A stretch of DNA of 64,000 nucleotides from Cryptomeria japonica (GCF_030272615.1 NC_081412.1:345840169-345904168); one strand, 5' to 3'; shown: positions 1-13,020, counted from the first letter of the stretch. A program made the numbers and translations. Notes: a model not told the origin generated them from the letters alone.

Positions 1-1409
1 TGTTGGGACCTTATCAGAGGAAACAAAAGACAAAGATGTGCTACACAAGGATGAATAAGTTCAACAAAAGATCAACAATGTCAGAATACCCACTAAAAAG
101 TATGGAAAAGGATTTAACATTCTTCAAAAAATGGGATACACTGGAATAGGGCCTATAGGAAAGAGAAAAGAAGGTATCTCAGAACCTATCCAACCTTACA
201 CTCAGCAGGCTACAGACAAAGCAGGCTTAGGGTATGGACAAGTTACTCTACCAGAAGACACATCTTTTAGCCAACAACAAGAGGAATATGAAAACAAACA
301 AGAACAACTCGCAATTGAAAGAGAAGAAGCATCTTCCAAGCAAACAAGAAATGGCAAAAGAAGCAAGCCTCAAACCAACAGGAAAAATAAACTAATGGTA
401 CCTCCCAAGCAACCTTAAATATCAATCAAAACAAGCATGAACCTAGTATTACTCAAGGAGAACTCATAGCAAGGTTGACAAAACTCAATCTTAGTCTAGA
501 AGAGGTTGAATATAAAAGAAGAAAAGATATATCAAGAAAAGCAGAAGAAACAAATCAAATACTATATGAACAAATCTGGAGATTGCAAGTTGCAAGTGAG
601 ACAGATTCTAATGAATGGGAATGGGATTCCTATCACTCTAAAGAATTGGCTGAAGAAAATTGCTTTGAAGAAGATGTAGGAGTCGATGTAGTTCACACAT
701 ATGCCGGGCAAATGTTAGGAACTAGCTCACTTGATTAGAATCACATTCGACTGACTTGGACTTAATCGAGGACGATCAGGAGCTCCTTGTGCAAGGTCAT
801 TTTGATGAGAGTACCGTTCTAGACATTGATATACATATCAAAAATTTTGATGCATCTATCATGACCCTTGATACCCTCGAAATGTCTCAACCTGATGACC
901 CCCTACCTCTAATCCATGTTGAACTTATTGATTGGGAAAACGAAAGATATACTGTCATTGATATTTTTCCTAATGACCATGTCATATCTATATATCTTAA
1001 TGCAATCGAACCCGCAACAACTTTCACCAGGAATTTCAACAACGCATCTTCTAGTCAAGTGGGTGCCAAATCGCCTAGTCGCAAAAAGGAAAACTAAGAA
1101 AATAATATCATGTCTAATGCTGAAAACCATTTCTTAGCAACATTAGATAAAGAAAAAGTAAAAAGGAAGGATGCATCTAATGGTGAAAACCTCCTCGAGA
1201 CGCCAGAAGATGGGAGATTTGACACTGTACCTGCGCACTATCAAGAAAGGTCATCCATTTTGATCGAACCAACATAAGCAGTTAACATTGGGACAACAGA
1301 GCAACCAAAGATCTTACATCCAACAACTTCTCTGTTAGAGCAAGAAATGCAACAATATATGGAATTCTTCAAATGACGGCAAATCAATTTTGCCTGGTCA
1401 TATGCTGAC
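1..1409 (+). pseudogene. Tat-type Ty3 polyprotein remnant (copy A): G-patch and linker region before RT
   Basis: This is the part of a Ty3/gypsy polyprotein between protease and reverse transcriptase, already open at the window edge. Around 90-180 it encodes a G-patch-like segment (YGKGFNILQKMGYTGIGP), then a basic/glutamine-rich stretch and an acidic stretch (NEWEWDSYHSKE...). The coding sense moves through all three frames (131-418, 475-738, 756-1097), so there are at least two frameshifts plus stops. The same order, with recognisably similar protein and DNA, recurs in copy B at 39022-40430, which supports the assignment. G-patch motifs bind RNA or helicases in other proteins; a role here is inferred. 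Not functional. Confidence 0.75.
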
Positions 1410-3422
1410 ATGCCAGGATTGGATCCAGAGCTTATTATGCATCACTTAAATGTCAGTCCAGGAGCCAGATCAGTTAAACAAAAATCAAGGAAAATGCATC
1501 CACATATTGCTCTTCTAGTCAAAGCAGAACTAAAAAAATTATTGGATGTCGGATTCATCAAACCTATAGCTTATCCTCAATGGGTATCCAACATCGTTCC
1601 TATTTCCAAACCAGATAAAAGTATCAGAATATACACAAACTTTAGAGATCTTAATAATGCACGTCCTAAGGATGATTTTCCTTTGCCTAACATTGACATC
1701 ATTGTGGATTTAACTGTTGGACACTCCATGTTTTCTCTAATGGACGGTTTCTCTGGATACAATCAGATTAAAATAGCACTTGAAGATCAAGAAAAGACAG
1801 CTTTCACATGTCCATGGGGTACTTTCTGCTAGAACGTCATGCCTTTTGGACTAAAGAACGCAGGTGCTACATATCAGAGAGCTATGACAAAGACATTCCA
1901 TGACATAATGCATGCATTCATGGAAGACTATGTGGATGACATCTTGGCCAAATCATACAACAAAGAAGACCATATAAGAATACTAGAAAATATCTTTAAT
2001 AGGTTAGAACAATATAAGCTACGACTCAATCTCAAGAAATGTGCCTTTGGGATCACTTCAGGCAAGCTATTGGGATACATTGTTTCAACTAGAGGTATCA
2101 AAGTAGATCCAGCTAAGGTCAAAGAAATCATGGAAATGGGATCTCCCTGGAATAGCAGTCAACTCAGATCACTTCAAGGAAGACTACAGTCAATCAGAAG
2201 ATTTGTTGCTCAACTAGTCGATAAATGCCAACCATTTACTCATCTATTGCATAAAAATGTTCATTTCAGATGGGACCATCAATGTGAGGATGCATTCAAC
2301 AAGATCAAGGCATATCTCATGCAACCACCCGTCCTAATGTCACCAATTCCAGGAAAGCCATTGTTACTCTATGTATCGACCACTGAAGTATCATTAGGAG
2401 TTCTACTTGCACAACAAGACAATGAAGGAAAAGAACAAGCCATCTACTACATTAGCAGAACATTAGTAGGATACGAAATCAACTATTCTCCAACAGAAAA
2501 AGCATGCTTGGTGGTAGTTTTTGCTTCTCAAAAATTAAGACACTATCTACTATCACACTCCATCAAGCTGATTGCTAAAATCGATCCATTGAAGTACTTG
2601 CTCAGCAAGGCAACATTAACAGGAAGATTAGCAAAATGGATCATGATTCTAAGCGAGTTTGATATTGAGTATGTTGATAGAAAAGCTATAAAGGGGCAAG
2701 TCATTGTAGACCAACTAGCAGAGGCACCACTTCAAGATCATCGTCCTTTACAGATTGAGTTTCCCGATGTTGATATCCTAACGGTCACCACAAAAACATG
2801 GCAACTATACTTTGATGGTTCATATACGCAGCACAGATCAGGAGCATGTATTCTATTCATCATACCACAAGGTCATACAATTATGAAATCATACAAATTA
2901 AGCTTCCCTTACACCAACAACATAGCAGATTCTGAAGCTTTGGTTATAGGTATCAAAATGGCTACAGAATGGAACATTACACAACTTCAAGTCTTTGGAG
3001 ACTCTCAGCTCGTCATCAATCAAATCAACGATGATTATCAAACAAAGGATGAAAAACTAATGCCTTATAAGAAGATGGTTGATGATATCAAGAAATACTT
3101 TGTAGAAATAACTTTTGAGCAGATTCCAAGGAATGACAACAAAGCAGTCGATGCCATGGCAACACTTGCTTCTCTACTTCATACACAGGAAAATCAAGAG
3201 CATTACAAATTCTTGTTGGAAGAGTTCTTTTACCCTGCACATAATTGTCCTGATTCCCAAACTATATGTCACCTTGTTGGACATGATTCCTCCCATTATG
3301 GCCAAACTTACACATACCTGAAAGATAACATCCTCCCTCCTGACTTATCAAAAAACCAAAAGAGAAACGTTATTCGCCAATCCTCCCATTATACTCTTGT
3401 TGTGGATACCCTTTTTAAATGA
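1410..3422 (+). pseudogene. Tat-type Ty3 reverse transcriptase, RNase H and archaeal-type RNase H (copy A)
   Basis: One frame runs through with a stop at 1830-1832. RT blocks are clear: NFRDLN, MDGFSGYNQI, MPFGLKNAGATYQ and the catalytic YVDD at 1929-1940. The first RNase H follows (about 2350-2720) but its first catalytic Asp position reads YVSTTEVS, so that domain looks inactive. A second RNase H at about 2795-3190 keeps the four acidic positions (YFDGSYTQ, ADSEALVIG, VFGDSQLVI, AVDAMATLA). A decayed RNase H followed by an added archaeal-type RNase H before integrase is the known signature of the plant Tat/Ogre lineage. Copy B reads TGG where this copy has TAG at 1830, so that stop is a recent W-to-stop change. 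It ends at TGA 3420-3422. Confidence 0.88.
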
Positions 3423-4548
3423 CGTCTGGATGATACTCTTTTAAGATGTCTCGAACAAGAAGAATATGAGAAGGCCTTACATGAAGTCCATAATGACATT
3501 TGTGGCACTTGTTCAAGTGGTCTTACCCTTTTGAAAAACTCATACGCTTGGGCTATTATTGGCCAACTATGGAACGAGATTCTTTTCAGATAGCTAAAAC
3601 ATGCAAACAATGTCAGATCCATGGGAATTTGATTCATGCACCAGCACAAGAACTTCATGCCTTGGCACATCTTGGCCTTTCTGCCAATGGGGTCTTGATC
3701 TAGTAGGCAAGATAAATCCTTCTTCATCTAATGGTCACAAATTCATCCTTGTAGCTACAAAATATTTCACAAAATGGATTGAGGCAGTACCTCTCATCAA
3801 TATCATAGGAAAACAAATTGTTGCATTTATCTTGAACTACATCATCTGTCGCTATGGAATACCCATGACCATTATCACTGATAATGGACAACCGTTCAAG
3901 AATCAGGATGTCCAAGAGCTATGTGACAAATTCAAGATCCAACACAAATTTTCCACACCCTACTATCCACAAGGAAATGGGCAAGTAGAGGCATCAAACA
4001 AAACCATTCTGAAAATCCTCAAAAAGACCGTGAATGATGCTGACAAAGATTGGCATATTCAATTGAACCCTGCTCTATGGGCCTACCGTACTTGTATCCG
4101 CACACCAACAGGTGCCACACCTTTCTCTCTTGTGTATGGATCAGAAGAAATACTGCCAATAGAAGTAGAGATACCTTCTCTATGAGTATCATTAAAAGGT
4201 CTTATCCTAGATGAAGAACAACGAGTATCTAGATTGTAGGAGTTAGAATTGATCCATGAACGAAGGCAAAATGCCTTTGATCATTTAAAGGTATATCAAC
4301 AAAGAATGTGTTGAAGTTATAATCACAAGGTCAAACCGAGAACATTTCAATTTGGAGAACTAGTACTAAAGGAAAATCCACGAAATCAGGCAAATCGAGA
4401 AAAGAAAGGAAAGTTTGAACCAAACTGGTTAGGTCCATTTGTGGTCACAACAGTATTTGGGTTAGGAGCATATCAGCTATCAACATAGGACGGGGGTCAG
4501 CTCGAGGAACCCATCAATAACATGCATCTGAAGAAGTTTTATGTCTGA
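3423..4548 (+). pseudogene. Tat-type Ty3 integrase (copy A)
   Basis: Integrase inserts the cDNA into the genome. The N-terminal zinc-binding segment (HEVHNDICGTCSSG ... CKQCQIHG) is spread over two frames, with shifts near 3530 and 3670. The core is open from 3601 to 4185 and keeps the D, D, E residues: WGLDLVG, ITDNG and GQVEASN. A TGA follows IPSL at 4183-4185, and a tail with stops (PNWLGPFVVTTVFGLGAYQL) runs to the terminal TGA at 4546-4548. No chromodomain is seen, as usual for Tat. Copy B has a TGA at the equivalent place after IPSL. Confidence 0.85.
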
Positions 4549-5713
4549 AAAAGCAGAAAATCCAAAAACACTGAAAAATAGAAAAATCCAAAAACAGTGA
4601 AAAATCAGAAAAATCCAAAAACACTGAAAAAGAAGAAAATCCAAAAAAAAAAATCAAATATGAGAAAAAGTGCAATAAAAATAGATGGTGAAAACCTAGC
4701 AAACAGGCACTATCTGTCAGCTAGCTCTTCCATCTATTGGTTCATGCATCCTTCTGCTTGCATTCATTTTCCATCAACGTTGTTCATATCCATAATAAAG
4801 CCTTTGTACATATGCAGGCATCCCGGGTGGCTTCTCGCCATGGTTTGGATCATTGGGTATATCATGATGATTTGTTTCTAGGCTTGGGGCAAAAACATGC
4901 ACCTAGCTGGGGGCAAATTTTTTTATCGTTTTGAGCTTAATCAAGCAGGTAGAATAATAGTCAGGCAACTCTTATCAAATGAAAACCGAGACACATCCAA
5001 CGTTGAATATGAGATCAAATTGTCAACCATCAAACTATCACATGTCAGCCTAAGCACATCACACACTTTTTAATGGATGGTATCTTTTGGATAATGATTT
5101 TAACATGCTTGTTCAACTTTTCTATCTTGATTTTTGACAAAGCATAACGTGTAGATATGATCATCTAGTCAGCTACATAACCATTTGCAATGCAAAATAC
5201 TCCATGCAAATCTCTACACACGAAAGTGAGGTCCAAATAAACATCTCAACACATATCCAGACCAAAAGAACATGATTTTCTAAACCGCAATGCCATTAAC
5301 AACATATCTAGAGGGCACCAAAAAGCATTCAGGACCACCTTGAAAACAAGATGAAACAACCAACTCCAAAAAATTATCCACACCAACATTCATTTAGATA
5401 ACCAAGATCTAACAAAGCATATCCAGACCAATATCCATCCGGATAACCAGGTTTGACATCAATGACAACCATACAAACTCATGCTAGCAACAATATCCAA
5501 AACATTTGTGTCTTATCATGATTTCTGAGTGACTCCAAGATGTCTCTAACTAGAGGAACAAGGAAGGAACATGATATTTTTCTTGTCTGTTGTTTGTAAA
5601 TTAATCATTAATATGTGCAAATTTGTCTGAGGACATGGTCATCAGAGTATCATCGAAGACATTTCCAATTTGTGTATTGAAATGGTTAATACTGTCTGTT
5701 TTACGCAAGCAAG

Positions 5714-5820
5714 GTTCAATTATACCTCGATGCTTGTGCTAACTTGCAATATCAAAATCCAGGAAAGTAGTGCTCAGATCATCATGGTTTAATTATACCA
5801 TCGATGTTTGCACTCACTTC
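5714..5820 (+). repeat. Pair of direct repeats in the Tat 3' tail, conserved in both copies
   Basis: Two related ~33-bp segments (5714-5746 and 5786-5820) share TTCAATTATACC followed by TCGATG(C/T)TTG. The same pair with similar spacing occurs in copy B at 44388-44420 and 44458-44494. Conservation of a duplicated noncoding motif in two decayed copies means it predates their split. Function unknown. Confidence 0.6.
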
Positions 5821-6179
5821 CCACATTTTAAAAATCTCAATGATGACAAAACGCAATAACCCAGTGACTGGTCGGATCGTAGCTTTGCATTTAGCTTGCA
5901 TTTCATTCTTGCATGGGATCTCATATGCTCATCTTATCCAAGGTTAAATCTATCATAGGAATCATCAAGGTATCATCATGAGTGTACACAAAATCAGACT
6001 GGTGACTCATCTCTCTCCAGATATTGTCGACCCAGTGCAAATCTTATGTTACCCTCTCAACAGAACCAACATCAGCATATTTGAATCTTCCTGCAACTTG
6101 ATATCATCAAATCTGTCAGTTCTTTATCCAATCAACCTTATCACTTCTATCAATCGATCGCATCTGATATATTCTATCA

Positions 6180-6325
6180 TGTCTTATACAAGATGTATCT
6201 TTCCTAGAACCAGACGTTTTGATCAAGTCTTATACAGGATATATTGTTCCTGAAACCAGTCGCTTTGATCATCTTTGTCTTATACAGGAGATGTCATTTC
6301 TGAAATCAGACCGAATCTCGATCTT
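6180..6325 (+). repeat. Three degenerate ~47-bp tandem repeats
   Basis: Three consecutive units start with GTCTTATACA (6180, about 6226 and 6275) and share a TTCCTGAAACCAGTCG-like middle. The third is the most diverged. They lie in the 3' tail of Tat copy A just before the polypurine tract. Confidence 0.6.
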
Positions 6326-6606
6326 ATCAATCTAATCAATCAAGCTTCATCACATCAAGAACCACATCAAAGTGAGCGAAGAACTCACACTTTCATCAAC
6401 CATGGTTGCAGAAATTGAATCATTTCTAATCGGGATATCAATTTCTCAAACATTCATACACTTCAAAGGTCAATTATCTCAATTGATCTCCTGAGGGGGC
6501 ATCATCGTACCACAATTTATCAATCAATGTCTGGGTCATCCTATCGAACCAATATCATAATCAAAATGAGATTATTCTTTGAATCAACGCGTCATCACAC
6601 CTCGCT

Positions 6607-6622
6607 TCAAAGAGGGGAAAAT
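6607..6622 (+). other. Polypurine tract of Tat copy A
   Basis: The run AAAGAGGGGAAAA ends next to TGTATACACC, the start of the LTR. A polypurine tract primes plus-strand DNA synthesis and sits just upstream of the 3' LTR, so this LTR is in the 3' position relative to copy A. Confidence 0.75.
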
Positions 6623-7968
6623 TGTATACACCTAAAAAAGGTCTGAAGATAATTAATTAAATAGGCAATTATTTAATTAATCCCCCTTCCTAATTTAATT
6701 GAATTCATTAGGCAATTTGATTAAACTCTCCCTTTCATCTACTTATTAATAAATCTAAGGATTTATTTAATAGGTTCATTTCAATAGTCCCCTTTGATTA
6801 ATTAATTCAAATTAATTAATCCTCCCCCCCATTTTCTATCAATTCTTCTAATTCCCTAATTAATTAAAACAAATCAATTAATGAGTTGTTGAAAATCAAT
6901 TAGTCTTTTCTTATTATTTGAATTTTTAAATTCAAATTACCCACATGCCTCCTAACTTCTAACCACCTAACCTAACCATCCCTCTAAACCTATCCCATTC
7001 CACCTAACCTTGGGTTTGCCTAACCCTATCCTATCTTGCACATTCTAACCTCCTTATCCTAATCTCCTATGGTGTGGATATTCTTCCCTTGAGACACATG
7101 GCAATTTGGCCCATGTCTCCTCTCTTGGACACTTACCCTCTTATGAGAAAGGATCCTTGACACTTGTCACCACAGAGATGGCAAGTGTCCCTTCCTCCAA
7201 CCTCTTCTCCAACCTCCTCCAATTTCACCCTTGATATCTTCAAACTCAATCTTGACCATTTATTCTTGCCACCTCACCCCTGGCCTTGGAAATCCTATAA
7301 ATATCCCTCATTTTGGAGAAATAAGGATCTCATCTCATTATCAATTTAGGCATTGTTACTATAGGCATATCATTTTGAGCATTATTGTTATAGGCAATTG
7401 CATTAGCTTAATTTGATCATTTTCTAGCATAATTGTTGAATCATGTAGATTAATCAATCTCTTTTCTAGCTCAATTGTATCATCATCATCATAGCTTAAT
7501 CATGCATATCATTAGCTTAATTAGTCTCTTGGATCAATCTAGCATAATCAATCTCATCTTTGCATATCATTATCATTTCAAGTCCTTTGTCTAGGTGTAG
7601 TCAAGTCACTAGGATTGCTTATCCATATCTGAGAGAAAATCCATACTCGCATCTCTTAGGAGGTGATAGGTCGCTTTGTCATGGTTCATCTTTCATTTGC
7701 TTCTTTTTTGCTAACCATGCTTGTAATGATCTATTGAGTGTTTGTGTTGCAACAGCAGATATCACACTTCACAGGCACAACAGTCATTGCTTGTTGCTAA
7801 GAGCCACACCTATCAACCTTCAAGGTCCTTCAGATTAGAGGAGGATGGAACATCATAAAGGAGGCTAAGTTGCATTACTTGTTTTAAATTTCTTTCTAGT
7901 TTTAATACTTGTTTCATCTATGTGTTGTTTTATTTTTTTTAATGATTGACACTCTTTTTACACACACA
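6623..7968 (+). repeat. Tat LTR shared by two tandem elements
   Basis: The LTR starts TGTATACACC after the polypurine tract and ends ACACACACA at 7968, four bases before a primer-binding site. It is 1346 bp and AT-rich in its first third, with a promoter-like TATA box at 7295. Because a polypurine tract lies left and a primer-binding site lies right, it acts as the 3' LTR of copy A and the 5' LTR of copy B. I did not find a second copy of it in the window. Confidence 0.75.
7295..7304 (+). promoter_or_regulatory. TATA box in Tat LTR
   Basis: CTATAAATAT lies about two thirds of the way through the LTR, in the usual position for the retrotransposon promoter. Transcription would start about 30 bp downstream. 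Confidence 0.55.
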
Positions 7969-7972
7969 TTAA

Positions 7973-7992
7973 TTGGCGCCCATCATGGGGCC
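7973..7992 (+). other. Primer-binding site of Tat copy B
   Basis: TTGGCGCCCATCATGGGGCC follows the LTR end. It begins with TGGCGCC, the start of many plant Ty3 primer-binding sites that pair with a tRNA 3' end (CCA). The exact tRNA is not decided here. Confidence 0.7.
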
Positions 7993-8420
7993 AGACCCCA
8001 TTGATTTTTAACAAATTTTGCTTGCCAGAAATTTTCTAGACAGGTTCTCATAGATCCACAAAGTAGCATTCTGGAAACACAAATTAGCTCTTTTAGAATG
8101 CAGTTTCACACTCTTGGTCACTGCTCCAGTATTCTCGTCAACTGAAAGGGTGTTTACGTAACCTTCTTTTGCGCAACATAAAGAATTTGTCTTTATTTTC
8201 TATCTTTTATATATGTTTCAACATTCTCAGTCTCTAAAACAACGTTTTCAGCTAGAAAAATAATGTTTTGGGTAGCTTAGTCAACATTTTTATGCTTTGT
8301 TTCTGCATTTTCAGTTCTTCTCATAAACTATCATTTTCCATAATCTAATTTATAGTTTGTTGATTTACAGGTACCTTATTTGTTGCCAATGATTGAAGTT
8401 ATAAAACATTTCATAGTCGG
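7993..8420 (+). other. 5' leader of Tat copy B, left part
   Basis: Noncoding. It contains words of the type TAGCATTCTGG and AACGTTTTCAG that recur in the leader part right of the inverted-repeat element (14400-14730). That supports these two stretches having once been contiguous. Confidence 0.5.
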
Positions 8421-8451
8421 GTGAACCCACAATAGTGGGTTACACTTTTTT
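8421..8451 (+). repeat. Left 31-bp terminal inverted repeat
   Basis: Starts GTGAACCCACAATAGTGGGT and ends in six T. It also holds an internal hairpin, AACCCAC / GTGGGTT with a 4-base loop. The exact complement is at 13390-13420. Confidence 0.8.
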
Positions 8452-9830
8452 GCCAACTTTGACACTGTAATATTCATTTTCAAAAAAAACTTCAAAATCA
8501 GACACTTATTACTGCTAAACCGTAAGGAATTTGTAGATGATGTGAACTAGTGATTTGTGTCATTTTGTATGTAGATTCTAAAAATATTATTTTGATCATT
8601 TTTGGAATCAATTTGCTTCCATTTTTCTATCTCCCTCGAAAACTAGTTTTTTTTCAAAAAATAACATTTTTAAAGAGTGATACTCACTCTATATAGCATA
8701 ACTTTTTTCTATAATAGATATGAACGTGATTCTTTCGAATTTGGTTTTGTAACATCCATATCTAGTGTTTGCAATTGGTTTTGTAGCATTATCTTCAATG
8801 TTTCATATTTTATTAAGATTTGAAGTTGAGTTAACTGTAATTTTGACATATGTCCATTTGATATTACATAACTTGTTGTGTATGTAACGAAAATCATTTT
8901 TTTTGTTGGAAAGAGAACTTCAATACCTAGTGCATAAATATTTTTTAGAATTTTGTGGGTAACGTTTACTATTTTTCCATAAGCATTGAACTCAGAGGTT
9001 GATGTTTGGTGTGAAACCTACGTTTAGTTAATCTAAAAAAAATCTTAATAAACTTAATACATAATAAAATAATAATCATCAGAAAGCTCACTTCAAGTAC
9101 TACTTGTATCCATTTGGATTTGTCAAAATTCATCCATTTGAGCACCCAAATTGAGCTTCAAAGACCAGATTTTTGTAGAAACCAAGAGGGTTTTGGGAGA
9201 GACATCTAATAGGTACTTTTGATAGAACGTATGTTCGATAGAAAGGAAGTTCAATAGAACCTAAGGGGTTCGATCAAACCTCCTTTCTAACAAACCCTAC
9301 ATCATCAATATTGCTTGTAACTGCCACTTTCTATCGAACATGGCATTTTTTAACTGTCGACGTTCGATAGAAACCCTAGTTGGTCATTTTTTTGGGGGGG
9401 GGGGGGCTATGAATGACTCCATATAAAGGTAGATGTTTTTTTTTCATTTTCTACATCTCAAATTGAAAAATGTGTTCGCATTTTTTTACAAAGAAGGAAT
9501 TTTTAAGTGATTTTTCGTTGTTGTGGATTTTTCAAAAGACATATATTTAAAGGAAGGAGATGGGAAATAAAAGGACAAGGGTAAAAAAACTTTACAAAAG
9601 AATTCACCTAAAGCGGAACAAAGACGTCGTGAAGAACAATTGGCAAGATATCATGCGAAAAAAGAGAGGTATGCATCTCTATCATTTGTAATTCACCAAC
9701 CCACTTAAATTAATGAAATTATAGAATGTTTAAGAAATAGAAGGTGATTAAAAATAATAAGTACTCTCTCTCTCTCTCCCCCTTTTAGTCTTTTTAATTG
9801 ATTAAATTAAATATTTTTAGTATTTTTTTC

Positions 9831-9961
<131 letters not shown>

Positions 9962-9977
9962 CTTAAGACTCCCCTCA

Positions 9978-10399
9978 GGACCTATTATGTGATGATAGGA
10001 CCTATTATGTCATAATAGGCCCTATTATGTCATATTAGGACCTATTATGTCATATTAGGACCTATTATGTGATAATATGACTTATTTTGACATAATAGGG
10101 CCTATTATGTCATATTAGGTCCTATTATGTCATATTAGGGCCTATTATGTCATAATATGTCCTATTATGTTATATTAGGACCTATTATGTGATAATACGA
10201 CCTATTATGTCGTAATAGGACCTATTATGTGATAACAAGACCTATTATGTCATAATAGGTCCTATTAGGACATAATGGGTCCTATTACGACATAATGGGA
10301 CCTATTATGTCATATTAGGACCTATTATGTCATATTAGGACCTATTATGTCATATTAGGTCCTATTATATCATATTAGGACCTATTATGTCATATTAGG

Positions 10400-10401
<2 letters not shown>
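9978..10401 (+). repeat. 20-bp near-palindromic minisatellite, block 1
   Basis: About 21 head-to-tail units of GGACCTATTATGTCATATTA and variants. A unit such as CCTATTATGTCATAATAGG is its own reverse complement except at the centre, so single strands can fold at every unit. Confidence 0.9.

Positions 10402-10483
<82 letters not shown>
10402..10483 (+). repeat. (CT)n microsatellite between the two minisatellite blocks
   Basis: About 40 CT units, followed by the same CCTTAAGACTCCC spacer as the first tract. The CT tract plus start of the array has therefore been duplicated as a unit. Confidence 0.95.
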
Positions 10484-10484
<1 letters not shown>

Positions 10485-10498
10485 TAAGACTCCCTTTA

Positions 10499-11652
10499 GG
10501 ACCTGTTATGTGATATTAGGACCTATTATGTCACAATAGGTCCTATTGTGTCACAATAGGACCTATTGTGACATAATAGGTCCTAATATCACATAATAGG
10601 ACCTTTTATGTCATAATCTAGGTCCTATTATGACATATTAGGACCTTTTATGTCATATTAGGACCTATTATGTCATGATAGGTCCTATTATTTCATGATA
10701 GGTCCTAATATCACATCATAGGTTCTATTATGTCATGATAGGACCTATTATGTCATGATAGGACCTATTATGTCATGATAGGACCTATTATGACATAATA
10801 GGTCATATTATGTCATGATAGGTCATATTATGTCATGATAGGACCTATTATGTGATATTCTAGGACCTATTATGTGATAATATGACCTATTATGTCATGA
10901 TAGATCCTATTATGTCATAACATGTCCTATTATGACATAACAAGTCCTATTATGACATAATGGGTCCTAATATCACATAATAGGACCTAGATTATGACAT
11001 AATAGGTCATATTATCAAATGATAGGTCCTATTGTGTCGTATTGGGACCTATTATGACAATAGGTCCTATTATGTCATATTGGGACCTATTATGACATAA
11101 TAGGTCCCAATATGACCGATAAGACCTATTATGACATAATAGGTCCTTTTATGACATAATAGGTCCTATTATGACATAATAGGTCCTATTACGACATATT
11201 AGGACCTACTATATTATAATAGGTCCTAATATGACATAATAGGACCTATTAATAAGTGATAATATGACCTATTATGTCATAATCTAGGTCCTATTATGTG
11301 ATATTAGGACCTATTATGTCATAATAGGACCTGTTGTGACATAATAGGTCCTATTATGACACAATAGGACCTATCATGATATAATAGGTTGTATTATGAC
11401 ATAATAGGTCCTATTATGTGATATTAGGACCTATTATGTCATAATAGGACCTGTTGTGACATATTAGTCCTATTATGACACAATAGGACCTATCATGACA
11501 TAATAGGTTGTATTATCACATAATAGGTCCTAATATGACATAATAGGTCATATTAGGACCTATTATGTGATAATACAACCTATTATGTCATAATAGGTCC
11601 TAATATGTCGTAATAGCACATATTATGCCATATTAGGACCTATTATGACCTA

Positions 11653-11654
<2 letters not shown>
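10499..11654 (+). repeat. 20-bp near-palindromic minisatellite, block 2
   Basis: More than 50 units. The left half mostly carries TATGTCATA centres, while the right half increasingly carries the complementary TATGACATA. It ends in CCTAAGG followed by a GA tract, which is the inverse of the CT/CCTTAAG start. The whole 9831-11710 region therefore reads as a long imperfect inverted repeat. Confidence 0.9.

Positions 11655-11710
<56 letters not shown>
11655..11710 (+). repeat. (GA)n microsatellite
   Basis: About 28 GA units closing the minisatellite, complementary in sense to the CT tracts that open it. Confidence 0.95.
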
Positions 11711-11714
<4 letters not shown>

Positions 11715-12296
11715 TGTGAGTTGAGAAATTTAAAGAAAAGGATCAAAACATAAGTTTATAGGGACATCTTTAAGTCTCAGGCGGTTTAAATCAAGGCTAA
11801 TATGACGAGAATATACAAATTTAAAGAGGACACATTTTAACAAAGATCTATTTGGTTAATTGGTAAGTTCTCTATATTTCATGTTTTGATAATTCCAAAA
11901 TAATTATTGAAGGATCTAGTTAATTTAAAAAGTTCAAGTCTCTTAAATAAATATATATTTTATATTTTTAATGTTTTATGTCTCATTTGATTTAGTTTAA
12001 TAAAGAGATTAAATTAATATTTTATGTTTGATTTAAAATAACTAACAATTTCAACTTTTTCTAATCAACATATTATAACATTTTTTAAATCAAACATAAA
12101 ACATCAACATAATATAATGTATACATGTAAATACAATTTTTTCCAACATGAAACATAAAAAATAAAACATAAAGCATAAAACATTAACATATATATAGTA
12201 ATAATTTCAACTTTTTCTAATCAACATATAGTATTTTAAATCAAACATAAAACAACATATAACATACATGTAAATACATTTTTTCCTTATATTAAA
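11711..12296. other. AT-rich spacer, no gene
   Basis: Very AT-rich with short repeated words such as AACATAAAACAT and TTTAAATCAAACATAAAAC. It contains only short, non-credible reading frames. Confidence 0.6.
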
Positions 12297-12429
12297 CAAT
12301 AACACACACACACACATGTACATGTATATATACACATATATACACACACACATATGTACATATATATACATATGTACATATGTATACATATGTACATATG
12401 TATACATATGTACATATGTATATATATGT

Positions 12430-12462
<33 letters not shown>

Positions 12463-12781
12463 ACTACATAATATGTATATATACATATGTGTACTTATGT
12501 ATATATATACATATATACACACACATAACTACACACACACGCACACATATATGTGTGTGTGTGTGTGTATACATGTATATATTTGATATACATGTATATA
12601 TACATATATACCCGTATGTATATGTATGTACACCAAAAAAATTGATTAAAAATACATATGTACATATGTATACATATGTACATATGTATACATATGTACA
12701 TATGTATACATATGTACATATGTATACATATGTACATATGTATACATATGTACATATGTATATATATGTACACACACACGC

Positions 12782-12834
<53 letters not shown>

Positions 12835-13020
12835 ACTACATAATATGTATATATACATATGTGTACTTATGTATATATATACATATATACACACACATAA
12901 CTACACACACACGCACACATATGTGTGTGTGTGTGTGTATACATGTATATATTTGATATACATGTATATATACATATATACCCGTATGTATATGTATGTA
13001 CACCAAAAAAATTGATTAAA
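12297..13020 (+). repeat. CA / TACATATG satellite with a 370-bp tandem duplication
   Basis: Alternating (CA)n, TACATATGTA and ATATAC arrays. The sequence ending in ATTGATTAAA occurs twice with ends at 12650 and 13020, so a 370-bp unit is tandemly duplicated. The second unit has longer TACATATG and CA runs. The Thr-His and Cys-Val reading frames here are artefacts of the repeat. Confidence 0.9.

Larger units (their letters stand above)
4549..6606 (+). other. 3' noncoding tail of Tat copy A
   Basis: About 2 kb between the integrase stop and the polypurine tract. I see no coding potential. Blocks at 4660-4720, 4880-4920, 5515-5610 and 5700-5850 are clearly related to 43690-43745, 43915-43950, 44170-44270 and 44350-44510 in copy B, so this is a real part of the element. 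Long 3' noncoding tails are usual in Tat elements. Confidence 0.7.

Noticed and set aside
9978-11654. Possible CRISPR-like array of ~20-bp palindromic repeats
   Set aside because: Units are head to tail with no unique spacers, and the genome is plant. It is a minisatellite.
12207-12956. Several overlapping frames of up to 200 codons made of Tyr/His/Thr/Cys/Val repeats on both strands
   Set aside because: Alternating CA and TACATATG satellites have no stops in several frames; composition and repetition exclude a protein.
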